Made by a program: the position numbers and the translations under genes. From positions 1 to 64,000 of the forward strand of contig CAJPVJ010000001.1 in the NCBI GenBank assembly GCA_905397405.1: a DNA stretch of 64,000 bases, written 5' to 3'. Shown piece after piece: positions 1 through 9,563 of this stretch (the first letter of the stretch is position 1; each line of letters opens with the position of its first letter). The notes under the pieces were generated by a model. That model searched no databases and was not told the DNA's origin. It saw only the letters and a list, made by a program, of their open reading frames with translations. The DNA is from Oppiella nova (taxonomy: Eukaryota > Arthropoda > Arachnida > Sarcoptiformes > Oppiidae).

Positions 1-596
1 TACATATCGAGATCTAGGTTTTGATAGCACAGATGTTCTAAGTTATCCGCCATCTCGTTCATACCGACAAGCCGTGCCATAGGAACAAAAATATCAAAAG
101 TTTCTTGTGCGATACGTGCACGTTTATCTGGCCGTAAAGCACCTAGAGTCGTCATATTATGATAACGATCGGCAAGTTTGATAATAATGACACGCGGGTC
201 TTGTAAGGTGGCTTGAAGAATTTTACGGAAAGACGCAGCTTTATTATATTCTTTATCGCTGGAATGACTGAGTTTGGTGACCCCATCGACCAATTCAGCC
301 ACGGTTTTACCAAATTTTTCAGTGATATCTTCTTTGGTGAAATCTGTATCTTCAATCACATCGTGTAATAAAGCTGCCATGAGCGTTTCGGCATCCATAC
401 GCATATGTGCCAAGATACAACTCACCGCAATCGGGTGTAAAATATAGGGTTCACCACTTTTACGTGTAATACCATCATGCGCAATATCAGCATAATCACA
501 AGCCACAAGTACTCGCTCGACATCACTTGGTTTTAAGTACGCGTCGATAATTACATTCAACTGTTGCTTGGATTGGCTGACCTGTTGGCCTGGCAT
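1..596 (-). CDS. spoT: SpoT/RelA-family (p)ppGpp hydrolase/synthetase, N-terminal part (runs off window)
   Basis: The first 198 residues of a bifunctional stringent-response enzyme that hydrolyses and makes (p)ppGpp in the cytoplasm. The visible part is the HD hydrolase domain: a histidine near residue 54, the HDVIED metal-binding motif at about 78-83, and a KLADRYHNM stretch further on. This matches the hydrolase-competent SpoT/Rel type rather than hydrolase-dead RelA. The synthetase, TGS and ACT domains lie outside the window. It follows gmk and rpoZ on the same strand, the usual gammaproteobacterial order. A terminator-like hairpin at 771-790 separates it from rpoZ, so it probably also has its own promoter in 597-770. 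Family certain; the symbol rests on the gmk-rpoZ neighbourhood. Confidence 0.95.
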   Translation of the reverse strand, partial: MPGQQVSQSKQQLNVIIDAYLKPSDVERVLVACDYADIAHDGITRKSGEPYILHPIAVSCILAHMRMDAETLMAALLHDVIEDTDFTKEDITEKFGKTVAELVDGVTKLSHSSDKEYNKAASFRKILQATLQDPRVIIIKLADRYHNMTTLGALRPDKRARIAQETFDIFVPMARLVGMNEMADNLEHLCYQNLDLDM

Positions 597-770
597 AGAA
601 CACCTATCTTAAATTACGAATTTGAAATATTTTTCCTAATGCTTTAATGAAAAGCATATTGAGCCGCTTGTCAATTTCTAGACATCAAATATATCTATTT
701 TTTTTAACAAATATTTTGAATTTTGTCGATTGATTGGCAAAACTTTTTGCAAAATAATTGAAATAAAAAA

Positions 771-790
771 GCCTAGTTGAAAAACTAGGC
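771..790 (-). terminator. Intrinsic terminator after rpoZ
   Basis: An 8-bp perfect stem (GCCTAGTT/AACTAGGC, 4-base loop) flanked by A-runs and T-runs on both sides. It lies 18 bases past the rpoZ stop and ends in a U-run when read on the minus strand. It probably reduces read-through into spoT. Confidence 0.8.
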
Positions 791-808
791 TTTTTACAAA
801 GGCTTAGC

Positions 809-1090
809 TTATTGGAAAGAAAAACCTTCAAGATTAAGATTGTTTGCTGATAAAGCAAGGTCAAGACTAGACGTTTGGTAATCTTGATCACGTTGCTTCA
901 AGATATCTTTAGTCACATGACCAATCGCAATTTCACGTAATGCAACAACAGTCGGCTTGTCATTGTCCCACTCAACAGTTGGTTCAATGCCTTGACGTGC
1001 CAATTGACGCGCGCGTTTGCTTGCCACTAGTACAAGCTCAAAGCGGTTGTCTACATGGTCTAAACAATCTTCAACGGTTACGCGTGCCAT
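809..1090 (-). CDS. rpoZ: RNA polymerase omega subunit
   Basis: A 93-residue omega subunit, which binds the beta-prime subunit and assists RNA polymerase assembly and ppGpp response. The start MARVTVEDC and the segment [16 protein letters not shown] are hallmark omega sequences. Length is normal for the family (about 90 residues). It sits between gmk and spoT on the same strand, the conserved order. The ATG at 1090 has a good start context. Confidence 0.97.
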   Translation of the reverse strand: MARVTVEDCLDHVDNRFELVLVASKRARQLARQGIEPTVEWDNDKPTVVALREIAIGHVTKDILKQRDQDYQTSSLDLALSANNLNLEGFSFQ

Positions 1091-1211
1091 AAGAATTCTC
1101 GTTTGAATACAAATTTTTTAAATAGACTGTGCAGTATAAAATGCTTTCATCATAGACTCAAGTTTTAATCGAAGCTTATTTAGAAAGCATTTAGATCATA
1201 AGTATTTAGAT

Positions 1212-1832
1212 CTAAGTTTGTGGTGTAATCAGTTTGGTAATTAAAGCCTGATGACGATTTGCTTGTTGATCTATTTTTAAGCGATTGGCATTAATAACAG
1301 ATTCCAAATCATGTAACGCTTTATTGAAATCATCATTGATGATGATGTATTCAAAGTTGACATATTGTTGCATGTCTTCCACTGCACAACTTAAACGATG
1401 TTCAATAACTTCAACAGAGTCCGTGCCACGATTTGAAAGACGTTGACGTAAATCAAACTGAGTTGGAGGAAGAATGAAAATTTGTTTAGATTCAGGAAAA
1501 AGTTTACGAACTTGTTCAGCACCTTGCCAATCGATCTCAAGTAGCACATCATGGCCTTTCGCCAATTGGTCTTTTACAGTTGCTTGTGCAGTACCATAAT
1601 AATTACCAAAAACTTCTGCATACTCGATAAAACCACCTTGATTGACTTGATCAAGAAAGTTTTCTTTAGAGGTAAAGTGATAATGAACACCGTCGAGTTC
1701 GCCAGGTCGCTGACCACGAGTCGTATGTGAAACAGAAACGTGTAAATTGCTCACACGCTCAAGTAGCGCTTTAACGAGAGATGTTTTGCCTGTTCCTGAT
1801 GCCGCAGAAACGACAAACAATAGACCCGACAT
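1212..1832 (-). CDS. gmk: Guanylate kinase
   Basis: Phosphorylates GMP to GDP with ATP. The 206-residue protein opens with MSGLLFVVSAASGTGKTSL, containing the P-loop GTGKT, followed by the GMP-binding segment SHTTRGQRPGE. An in-frame codon 57 bases upstream (1889) would add 19 residues. I chose the ATG at 1832 because AGGA lies eight bases before it and because guanylate kinases normally begin close to the P-loop. It is divergent from ispH and the two share the 1833-1966 promoter region, which contains an 8-bp inverted repeat GATATTTT/AAAATATC. Confidence 0.96.
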   Translation of the reverse strand: MSGLLFVVSAASGTGKTSLVKALLERVSNLHVSVSHTTRGQRPGELDGVHYHFTSKENFLDQVNQGGFIEYAEVFGNYYGTAQATVKDQLAKGHDVLLEIDWQGAEQVRKLFPESKQIFILPPTQFDLRQRLSNRGTDSVEVIEHRLSCAVEDMQQYVNFEYIIINDDFNKALHDLESVINANRLKIDQQANRHQALITKLITPQT

Positions 1833-1966
1833 GATATTTTTCCTGATATGATAAAATATCTTCTCTATTTTAGAGTAGAGCGAAGACAAACAAAACTGTT
1901 TTTACACATTGTTTGTGTTTAATCGATAAAATATATCCAACCATTGAAGTGAGCATTGAGGGTTTT

Positions 1967-2917
1967 ATGGAAATTGTATTGGCTAATCCGCGTGGATTTT
2001 GTGCAGGTGTAGATCGTGCAATTGCCATCGTCAATCGTGCGCTTGAATGTTTTAATCCACCTATATATGTACGTCATGAAGTGGTCCATAACAAATTTGT
2101 GGTTGATGATTTACGTCAGCGCGGCGCAATTTTTGTGGATGAGTTAGATGAAGTGCCTGATGATAATATTGTTATTTTTAGTGCACATGGTGTATCAAAG
2201 GCGGTTCAACAAGAGGCAGAACGTCGTGGTTTAAAAGTGTTTGATGCAACTTGTCCATTGGTCACTAAAGTCCATATTGAGGTCACGAAATATGCACGTG
2301 AAGGAACTGAAGCAATTTTGATTGGTCATGAAGGCCACCCTGAAGTTGAAGGGACCATGGGGCAATATGACAAAAAGAATGGCGGTGAAATTTATCTGGT
2401 TGAAGATGAAGAAGATGTCGCTTCATTAACAGTACATCATCCTGAAAAAATAGCATTTGTGACCCAAACCACCTTATCTATAGATGATACGGCCAAAGTA
2501 ATTGATGCTTTGCGAAATAAATTCCCTCAAATTCAAGGGCCCCGTAAAGATGATATTTGCTATGCCACGCAAAACCGCCAAGATGCTGTGCGTGATTTAG
2601 CAACACAATGTGATGTGGTGTTGGTGGTTGGTTCTCCAAACTCATCGAATTCAAATCGTTTACGTGAGTTGGCTGAACGTATGGGGAAACATGCGTATTT
2701 GATCGATAATGCAGATGAGTTAAAACAGGAATGGTTTAACTCGAACCATAAGATCGGTGTTACAGCTGGGGCATCTGCACCTGAGATTTTAATTAAGCAA
2801 GTGATTCAACGGTTACAGGACTGGGGCGCGACAGCACCACAAGAGTTAAATGGTCGTGAGGAAAATATCACATTTAGTCTGCCAAAAGAGCTACGGATTC
2901 ATGTAACACAAGCTTAA
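1967..2917 (+). CDS. ispH: 4-hydroxy-3-methylbut-2-enyl diphosphate reductase (LytB)
   Basis: Last step of the MEP isoprenoid pathway: a 4Fe-4S enzyme reducing HMBPP to IPP and DMAPP. The 316-residue protein starts [12 protein letters not shown]. Cluster cysteines are visible at residue 12, in DATCPLV and in DICYATQ, with the EVVHN and SAHGVS motifs between them. An upstream in-frame start at 1913 was rejected: GAGG sits just before 1967 and family proteins begin at MEI. In pseudomonads and Acinetobacter this gene precedes the fimU-pilVWXY1E operon, as here. A strong terminator follows. Confidence 0.97.
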   Translation: MEIVLANPRGFCAGVDRAIAIVNRALECFNPPIYVRHEVVHNKFVVDDLRQRGAIFVDELDEVPDDNIVIFSAHGVSKAVQQEAERRGLKVFDATCPLVTKVHIEVTKYAREGTEAILIGHEGHPEVEGTMGQYDKKNGGEIYLVEDEEDVASLTVHHPEKIAFVTQTTLSIDDTAKVIDALRNKFPQIQGPRKDDICYATQNRQDAVRDLATQCDVVLVVGSPNSSNSNRLRELAERMGKHAYLIDNADELKQEWFNSNHKIGVTAGASAPEILIKQVIQRLQDWGATAPQELNGREENITFSLPKELRIHVTQA

Positions 2918-2935
2918 ATTTAAACTTTATTTTTT

Positions 2936-2967
2936 AAGCAGATAGCTGAGATTTCAGTTATCTGCTT
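2936..2967 (+). terminator. Intrinsic terminator after ispH
   Basis: Long stem AAGCAGATAGCTGA paired with CAGTTATCTGCTT (one G:T pair) around a 5-base loop, followed by a T-run. It separates ispH from the pilus operon, so the pilus genes need a promoter in about 2970-3045. Confidence 0.85.
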
Positions 2968-3057
2968 TTTTATGCCTTCTATCCAACTTGTATTGGTTTT
3001 GTAAGTATTTAAGTTATGATTTTTAATAGGGTAAAGTTTTGTTGCAATGGGGGGGTA

Positions 3058-3567
3058 ATGCAAAAAAATAGAGGATTCACCTTAATTGAGTTGATGGTGA
3101 CGATTGCTGTTTTGGCGATTGTTGCGTCGATTGCAGCGCCTTCTTTTTCAAAGCTCTTAGCAACCTATCAAGCGAATAAAAGCAAAGAAGAGTTAATGAC
3201 AGCACTAAAAGAAGGGAAGAGCCGTGCATCATCAATGAAAATGTCTGTGATCGTTTGCCCGAATAAAGATGGCTCGAATCAGGAAATAACAAAGACACTC
3301 TGTTTAACCAAAGCAGGAGTTAGTACAGCCAATGTTTCAAATTTCATTGATGCAAAACGTGTCATTTTAGCCAATATTGATAAGGCTGTTAGTGTTGGTG
3401 GTGACTTATATGTTGTGTTTAGTGCTATTGGGTCATCACTTGATAATGTGCCAAGTACAAACCTAAAGGCAAGAAAAATAACAATATGCGGTAATAAGGA
3501 ACTCACCGAAATAACAGTGTCCGTTATCGGAATTGTATCCTCTGAAAAGAATGGAGCATGCTCATGA
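3058..3567 (+). CDS. fimU: Type IV pilus minor pilin, GspH/FimT family
   Basis: A minor pilin that helps prime type IV pilus assembly and DNA uptake at the inner membrane. The 169-residue prepilin has a 6-residue leader (MQKNRG) before the class III cleavage site, then FTLIELMV with Glu at position 5 and a hydrophobic helix. The ATG at 3058 was chosen over 3016 because of the short leader and the G-rich Shine-Dalgarno. That ribosome site is itself a run of seven Gs (3049-3055). The stop overlaps the pilV start as ATGA. FimU versus FimT is decided by gene order, not by sequence. Confidence 0.9.
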   Translation: MQKNRGFTLIELMVTIAVLAIVASIAAPSFSKLLATYQANKSKEELMTALKEGKSRASSMKMSVIVCPNKDGSNQEITKTLCLTKAGVSTANVSNFIDAKRVILANIDKAVSVGGDLYVVFSAIGSSLDNVPSTNLKARKITICGNKELTEITVSVIGIVSSEKNGACS

Positions 3568-4085
3568 AGAATAAGAAGAATCAATTGGGTGTGGGGCTCG
3601 TTGAAGTTTTAGTTGCCCTGGTTTTGCTTGCGATCGGGGTTTTGGGATTTACTGCTTTACAGTTAAGGGCTGTAGATGCGACTAGTGAAGCGCTTACAAG
3701 ATCTCAAGCAACACTAATTTTGAGAGGCTTAACAGAAAGTATTCGTGCTAATCCTAATGGTCAATCTAGTTATCCTGCTGCTGTAAAAGGGTATATTGGT
3801 GTGGGAGAAAAGTCTCCGAAAAAAAAATGTTTTAATGCCACATGTACACCAGCAGAAATGGCTGATTATGATTCATATTTAGCTGCCGATGCAGCATCAA
3901 GAATCGGGATTAGTATTACAATGACAGATTGCCCAGGGGTAGGCAGTACAATTAAAAGGCAATGCTTATTCGCTGCTTGGGATGAAACTGCATCGAAGTT
4001 AAAAGCAGGTGATTATAGTGCCTGTATGAGTAGCACAGGAACGTATGTGTTTACTGCAAAATGCCTAATGATGGAGGCATATTAA
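3564..4085 (+). CDS. pilV: Type IV pilus modification/minor pilin PilV
   Basis: A 173-residue minor pilin with leader MKNKKNQLG, cleavage before VGLVEVLVALVLLAIGVLG, and Glu at position 5. Two ATGs are possible; GGAG at 3553-3556 is seven bases from 3564 but only one base from 3558, so 3564 is preferred. It overlaps the fimU stop by four bases and its own stop abuts the pilW start, so translation is probably coupled. A run of nine As (3819-3827) lies inside the coding region and could permit slippage. Cysteines in the C-terminal half suggest disulfides. In Acinetobacter baylyi the equivalent pilin is linked to competence. Confidence 0.9.
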   Translation: MKNKKNQLGVGLVEVLVALVLLAIGVLGFTALQLRAVDATSEALTRSQATLILRGLTESIRANPNGQSSYPAAVKGYIGVGEKSPKKKCFNATCTPAEMADYDSYLAADAASRIGISITMTDCPGVGSTIKRQCLFAAWDETASKLKAGDYSACMSSTGTYVFTAKCLMMEAY

Positions 4086-5006
4086 ATGGGATTCATGACG
4101 AAGCAAGAAATAATGGGACCTCAGAAGGGTTTCACACTAATTGAGTTGATCGTTGCTCTTGCCATTGGTCTTATTATTAGCGCTGCAGCTTTGCAATTAT
4201 TCACAGGTGGTCTAATTACGGCAAAAATGCAAGAAGCAAATGCAGAGTTACAAGATAGTGGTGTGTTCGGTGTTGATTATATTGCTAGAGATATTCGTCT
4301 AGCGAATTTTGGAAATGTAAATAATCCAGTGTTAGATACAACAACACCCAATGGCGGAATTATTTTTACCAGTGCTGATCCAGCTTTAGGCAAGGCAAAT
4401 CTACAGCTAAAAGATGTAAGTGCGGGATTGTTAACAAAATCAGGAGGTTCTACTGGGACGAGTTCGAGTAGTGATCAACTAACAATTATGTTTCAAGCAC
4501 CCAATAAAATGATGAATTGTGAAGGTAGAGAAGTAAAGGCTAGTGAGTATGTTATTCAACGTTATTTTTTAAGGACAGATAATGGTAACTTGGCATTGGC
4601 TTGTGATGCAAACACTCCAGGAAGTAGCGTCCCTTCTATTGCTGGATTAAATGATTCAAACAATGGTGAAGTGATTATGCCGAGAGTGGATCTTGTTAGA
4701 TTTTACATCGGAGCAAAAGCTGGAAACAATTTTAGCTATTACACAATTGAGCAATTTAAGACCGCAGTAAAAGGGGCGTCCTCTCCCAATATACCTAGAG
4801 TTGTCTCGATTAGAATGATGGTTTTGGTTCGCTCTAAAGATCCAATAACAAATAAAAATATAGACCCCTCTAAAGAAAGCTTTAATTTCCCTGATGGTGA
4901 AGTGACTTTAACGGATAAAAACACCAAATATTTACGACGTTTATATACAACAAATATTGCTTTAAGAAATGGCTTAGGAGAGAAGATTTATGAAACATCG
5001 AACTAA
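4086..5006 (+). CDS. pilW: Type IV pilus minor pilin PilW
   Basis: A 306-residue minor pilin with a 15-residue leader ending in KG, then FTLIELIVALAIGLIISAAALQL. Residues after the helix fit the PilW family of large pseudopilins (GspJ-like role) that joins FimU, PilV and PilX in the tip complex. The ATG directly follows the pilV stop and has GGAGG eight bases upstream, so it is preferred over the internal ATG at 4095. The 3' end overlaps pilX by 17 bases. Confidence 0.9.
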   Translation: MGFMTKQEIMGPQKGFTLIELIVALAIGLIISAAALQLFTGGLITAKMQEANAELQDSGVFGVDYIARDIRLANFGNVNNPVLDTTTPNGGIIFTSADPALGKANLQLKDVSAGLLTKSGGSTGTSSSSDQLTIMFQAPNKMMNCEGREVKASEYVIQRYFLRTDNGNLALACDANTPGSSVPSIAGLNDSNNGEVIMPRVDLVRFYIGAKAGNNFSYYTIEQFKTAVKGASSPNIPRVVSIRMMVLVRSKDPITNKNIDPSKESFNFPDGEVTLTDKNTKYLRRLYTTNIALRNGLGEKIYETSN

Positions 5007-5769
5007 CCTAAGCAAGCAGAAAGGGTCAACGATTATCGTTGTTATGATGATGTTGTTATTTTTAACAATAGTTGGAGTAATGGCGATTCGGACCTCTATG
5101 ACAACATTGAATATTGCGACAAATGCGCAAATTAGTCAGCTTTCAAGTCAAACGGCTGATACACCAATTAACCAAGTTTTTTTAGAGGATTTAAATAAGC
5201 AAGTGAATCTTTCAAGTGTTATAGGTAAGGCTTTGAAAGATGCAGATACAGAACCTGGTAAAGAATATGTATTTTGCTATAAACCTAGAGTGAGTACTCG
5301 TTTTGGTTCAGTTACATCTATGGCTGTACTTAGAAATGTGAGTTCTAATGTGGAGTTGGTTGAGGGAAGTACAGATAATTTTTGTAATTTAACCACTGAC
5401 TTTGGTAGTGCAAGACGAGGTGTAGTGACTCAGGTTTCTATTAAAATTCCAACAAATACATCCGATTTGCCGCCTTTGGCATTACTTGCAAGAAATATTA
5501 ATGTAAGTGGTGGACAAACAATTCCACAAGGGGTAACCGAGCAAAAACGTATTCGGATGACGACAGTAGCAGTAATGCCCATTTATGCTAAAAATTTGTC
5601 CGCTGCTCAAGCATGTTTAAGAGAAAATGTGAATGATAATTCAGATGCGGAATCTAGTGCTCTGCAAACAACAGCTCAATGTCTCGTAAATCTTGGTATT
5701 CCAGTTAACAGTCAAGTCCAAGAGTTTAATTTACAAACATTTATAAAAATGGTTAAGGCGCCAGTATAA
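4990..5769 (+). CDS. pilX: Type IV pilus minor pilin PilX
   Basis: A 259-residue pilin-like protein with a leader ending KQKG, then STIIVVMMMLLFLTIVGVMAI. Position 5 of the mature protein is Val, not the usual Glu. That is expected for PilX/GspK-type pilins thought to sit at the very tip of the pilus. AGGAGA precedes the ATG. The C-terminal half carries cysteines. It lies between pilW and the tip adhesin gene, as in Pseudomonas. Confidence 0.88.
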   Translation: MKHRTNLSKQKGSTIIVVMMMLLFLTIVGVMAIRTSMTTLNIATNAQISQLSSQTADTPINQVFLEDLNKQVNLSSVIGKALKDADTEPGKEYVFCYKPRVSTRFGSVTSMAVLRNVSSNVELVEGSTDNFCNLTTDFGSARRGVVTQVSIKIPTNTSDLPPLALLARNINVSGGQTIPQGVTEQKRIRMTTVAVMPIYAKNLSAAQACLRENVNDNSDAESSALQTTAQCLVNLGIPVNSQVQEFNLQTFIKMVKAPV

Positions 5770-5786
5770 ATTTAGGGGAATGTAAA

Positions 5787-8700
5787 ATGAAATCTAAAAA
5801 GCTTACGGCCTCATTGAATTATGTAGCCAAGCAAAAAAAATTAAATTTAGGCATGGTTGGATTTACAACATTTGTCGGTACATTTCTGATTGTATCTTCT
5901 GTCACTCAAGCAAATGATTTACAGATTTATGCTGCACCTACAGCAGGGAAAAAGACGCTGGTGATGATGTTGGATACTTCAGGATCAATGGCTTACTTTG
6001 ATGATAGTAGGTGTTATAGGAATGGAACGGAGTATAAGACATCAACAGTACCTTATGAGCGTAGATATTGTACTGATCGATATGGTGCTAAAGTTGGCTA
6101 TGATCGATTAACACGTTTAAAAGATGGAATGTTTACTTTCTTAAATAGTGAAGATGCTTCATTAAGACAAGTTCGTGTTGGTTTAGGGAATTATTCTACC
6201 AATGGAGATGGTCGTAGTGGTCAAATCTTAGTTCCAGCAAAAGAGCTGGGGGCAGTGAATTCTACGCAGAGAATAGCATTAAAAAATGCACTTAAAGATT
6301 TAACAGCTTACAATGGTACACCTACAGCCCATGCCTATGCAGAAGCAGCAGCATATTTAATGGGTACGAAAACTTTACAATCCATCTATTTAAATAATGC
6401 CCCAATGTTTTTTTCATATTCAACTGGTGGTTGGTGGCCAACAATTTATAATTATCAGTGTAATCAGTGGAATACTTTAGGAACAAATTGCACCTCTTGG
6501 AGCACAGTAAGTTCTGTCAATCCAAGTGGTTTAGCAACTCAACAATGTACTGTAAATGGTAATAATGGTACTTGTTATAATAAAACAGGAACTGTTTTAT
6601 TCTCCAATAGCGATAGTGGATTTACAAAATCTGCTGATGATACAAAAGTCGCTGATAATTCAACCTATAACTCTCCACTTCCTGCTGTTGCTGATCGCCA
6701 AAGCTGTGATGGGCAAGGGGTGTATATTCTTTCCGATGGTGCTGCTAATACAACGGATGACACTAGATCAAGTCGCTTAATGGTAGCTGCGCTAGATACA
6801 TTTGGTGATAATTTTAGTTGTGCTGGCGGACTCGCAGAAGCCTATGACGGAAATAGTCCAGGTGGTTGGCGTTGTATGGGAGAATTTGCTAAAAAACTAT
6901 TTGATAAAACCAAAAATCCAACAGGTGTCTCTATCCAAACTGCTTTTGTAGGTTTTGGTAGTGAAATGAATGATTTGAGGAATGGCTATGTAGAAAATGC
7001 CTGTAGGCTTAGTTCCCGAACACAAGATGATCGTACTTCAGATGACCAATGTTCTCCTACAGCACCAAGTTATAAAACAAGTAAACCAGGGTATGGTAAT
7101 GGCGGATTTTTCATTGCAAAAGAATCTGATGAAATTACCAATAGCGTTATTCAATTTATTGATAATTTAGGGAAAAATCCAATAAGCCCATTATCAACGG
7201 GGGCGATTTCTGTTCCTGTAGATGCTTTAAGTCCACAATCCTTCCAACCTTATGGATATTTGAGAGCCTTGGAGCCAAAACCAGGGACTCAGAATATCAC
7301 TTGGACGGGGAACTTGAAAAAATACAGTATTCAAGGTGGCGCTTTAAAATCAGGAAGCAACTTTGTTTTCCAAACCAATGGATTACTCAATCCTAGTTCT
7401 CAAGATATTTGGAACAGTACCTCTTTAACTGATGGTGATGGTGTTACAGCGGGTGGCGTCTATTCAAAAATTAAATTACCGACAGTAGTAAGTCCTAATG
7501 GCTATAGACCACTTTTTTCAGATATTAAAAGTGTTGCATCAGGTGGAGCAATTACTTCCACAGATAAAAATTCAGATTTATTTTTAGTCACACAATCCGC
7601 CACCACTGCAACAAATTTATTGGATAAGTTTAAAACAGATAGTCGGTTGAAAAATTTAGCATTAGATATTCAATTAAAGTTATTAAATTACTTAGGTTAT
7701 AACTTAAGTCTAAGTTCTACACAGCTTCCAAATAGCCTAGATACCCCTAAAGATGCTTTCACATCTATGGGGGCAAGTATTCATTCTTTTCCAGTACAAA
7801 TGACTTATAAGGGAACATTAGATGCAGATGGCAATTTAAAGTCTACCCGTGATCAGTCGGTGCTTTATGGCAGTATGGAAGGTGCTTTGCGTATCGTCAA
7901 TTCATTGACTGGTGAAGAGCAGATGGTATTTGTTCCTACTGAAATTTTGCAGGACAGTACTTTATCAAAAGCGCTAAGGAAAGGTGAGTCAGATGTTAAT
8001 GGTGTTACACAAGGGATCAATGGCGCTTGGGTTGCAGATTCAGATTATAAGGTGACTGGCGGAAATGATACAGAAACCTCAGTCGTTGCAAATAAAATGA
8101 ATGTATATGGTGGTATGCGTATGGGGGGGAAAAGCTATTATGGCTTAGATGTCCTTAATCCAAGCGCACCTAAATTACTTTTCCGTATTCTTGGTGGGAC
8201 AGGCGACTACACTCGTATGGGGCAAACTTGGTCTAAACCTGTACTAGCCAATATTCGATATAACAACCAAATTACTCGAGTGATGATTGTGGGTGGTGGC
8301 TATGATATGTGCTATGAGAATCCAAGATTTAAACTGAATTCATCAAATTCCAATACAGATTATCCATCTACCTCATGTAATAATAAAGCACAGGCAGATG
8401 GTAATGCTGTTTATATCATCAATGCTAAAACGGGTGAGAGAATTTGGTGGGCGAGTAATACTAATGCGAATACCAACAATGCAAATATGACCCATAGTGT
8501 GGTGAGTAGAATCAGTACTCTGGATCGTGATGGAGATGGCCTAGTTGATAACCTCTATTTCGGTGATTTAGGAGGGCAAGTATTTCGTGTTGATTTAAAT
8601 AATGCCAAAAATACTCCAGTAGCATCCTTTGGGAAAAGAGTTGTTCGTTTAGGAAATCTTGCAACAAAAGCGGATGGAACAAGTATTACAAATGGAGATC

Positions 8701-9563
8701 AACCTCGTTTCTATCAACCACCAACGTTAACTGTACATGATGAAGCGGCCTCAACTTTTGTTATGGTTGGTATTGCATCTGGTGATCGTAGTACACCCTT
8801 GGATGTTTCACCGAATAAAGGTCGTGAACTCATGTTACCTCTGAATGAGTTAACTGGACGTCCATCAAATAAAGTTTATGGACTCATTGATCGCGATATT
8901 GCTGATAGTGGGTTGATTACAGGTATCAAAGATCCTCAGACAGGTGTTTATAAAGACATTGATCTAAAATCTATTGATATTACTTTAAAATATTTAAAAG
9001 AAAATCCACAAAACATAACAGGTATCATTTCTTCTACTTTTTTCCCATACACTAAAACAGGGATGCAAGGATGGTATCGTTCACTCTCTAGTGATCAGAA
9101 TGGAAATCCGGTATCTGGTCGAACAGCTGGTGGGGTAAAAGCATTTGAAGAAGAACCTGTTGCAATGACAGGTAGGCTTATTGTTCCAGTTTATGACCCA
9201 GAGGGGACAGGTATTGTTGATAAACAAAACCCTTGTCAGCCTCGAATTATTGGTGAAAGTAATACTCAGCAGTTCTGTTTGCCGTATGGGGCTTGTTTAG
9301 ATTCAAAAGGAGTCGTCGATTGGAACCTTGAAAAAAGTACTGGTTTTCAAATTGTAGATGGCAAGAACCAAAACATCTTAGGGCCTGGTATTCAAGGTAT
9401 TACTTTTGGTCCAGATGATACTGGTGGTGGAAATAATACTGGTAATAATTGTGGTGCCTTAACTTTGCTGGGTTTACAACAAGGAAAAGGAAGATGGGAG
9501 TGTAATAAGATTTTAAACCCAATCCGATGGTATGAAAAATATGTTGAAGCTAAGAAGAATTAA
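5787..9563 (+). CDS. pilY1: PilY1/ComC-type pilus tip-associated adhesin
   Basis: A 1258-residue secreted protein placed at the pilus tip and needed for pilus extension; the Acinetobacter baylyi counterpart, ComC, is a competence factor. The N-terminus has a long basic leader and a hydrophobic segment ending near TQA (about residue 43). A von Willebrand factor A-like region follows, with MIDAS DTSGS at 63-67. The C-terminal half resembles the PilY1 beta-propeller and contains the calcium loop DRDGDG from residue 913. Many cysteines support disulfides. GGGGA precedes the ATG. A run of seven Gs at 8123-8129 is of interest because neisserial PilC homologues phase-vary through poly-G. It overlaps the next pilin gene by 32 bases if that gene starts at 9532. 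Confidence 0.92.
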   Translation: MKSKKLTASLNYVAKQKKLNLGMVGFTTFVGTFLIVSSVTQANDLQIYAAPTAGKKTLVMMLDTSGSMAYFDDSRCYRNGTEYKTSTVPYERRYCTDRYGAKVGYDRLTRLKDGMFTFLNSEDASLRQVRVGLGNYSTNGDGRSGQILVPAKELGAVNSTQRIALKNALKDLTAYNGTPTAHAYAEAAAYLMGTKTLQSIYLNNAPMFFSYSTGGWWPTIYNYQCNQWNTLGTNCTSWSTVSSVNPSGLATQQCTVNGNNGTCYNKTGTVLFSNSDSGFTKSADDTKVADNSTYNSPLPAVADRQSCDGQGVYILSDGAANTTDDTRSSRLMVAALDTFGDNFSCAGGLAEAYDGNSPGGWRCMGEFAKKLFDKTKNPTGVSIQTAFVGFGSEMNDLRNGYVENACRLSSRTQDDRTSDDQCSPTAPSYKTSKPGYGNGGFFIAKESDEITNSVIQFIDNLGKNPISPLSTGAISVPVDALSPQSFQPYGYLRALEPKPGTQNITWTGNLKKYSIQGGALKSGSNFVFQTNGLLNPSSQDIWNSTSLTDGDGVTAGGVYSKIKLPTVVSPNGYRPLFSDIKSVASGGAITSTDKNSDLFLVTQSATTATNLLDKFKTDSRLKNLALDIQLKLLNYLGYNLSLSSTQLPNSLDTPKDAFTSMGASIHSFPVQMTYKGTLDADGNLKSTRDQSVLYGSMEGALRIVNSLTGEEQMVFVPTEILQDSTLSKALRKGESDVNGVTQGINGAWVADSDYKVTGGNDTETSVVANKMNVYGGMRMGGKSYYGLDVLNPSAPKLLFRILGGTGDYTRMGQTWSKPVLANIRYNNQITRVMIVGGGYDMCYENPRFKLNSSNSNTDYPSTSCNNKAQADGNAVYIINAKTGERIWWASNTNANTNNANMTHSVVSRISTLDRDGDGLVDNLYFGDLGGQVFRVDLNNAKNTPVASFGKRVVRLGNLATKADGTSITNGDQPRFYQPPTLTVHDEAASTFVMVGIASGDRSTPLDVSPNKGRELMLPLNELTGRPSNKVYGLIDRDIADSGLITGIKDPQTGVYKDIDLKSIDITLKYLKENPQNITGIISSTFFPYTKTGMQGWYRSLSSDQNGNPVSGRTAGGVKAFEEEPVAMTGRLIVPVYDPEGTGIVDKQNPCQPRIIGESNTQQFCLPYGACLDSKGVVDWNLEKSTGFQIVDGKNQNILGPGIQGITFGPDDTGGGNNTGNNCGALTLLGLQQGKGRWECNKILNPIRWYEKYVEAKKN

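Noticed and set aside
1833-1860. Inverted repeat GATATTTT/AAAATATC upstream of gmk as an operator
   Set aside because: AT-rich, with a long spacer; likely chance in a low-GC promoter region.
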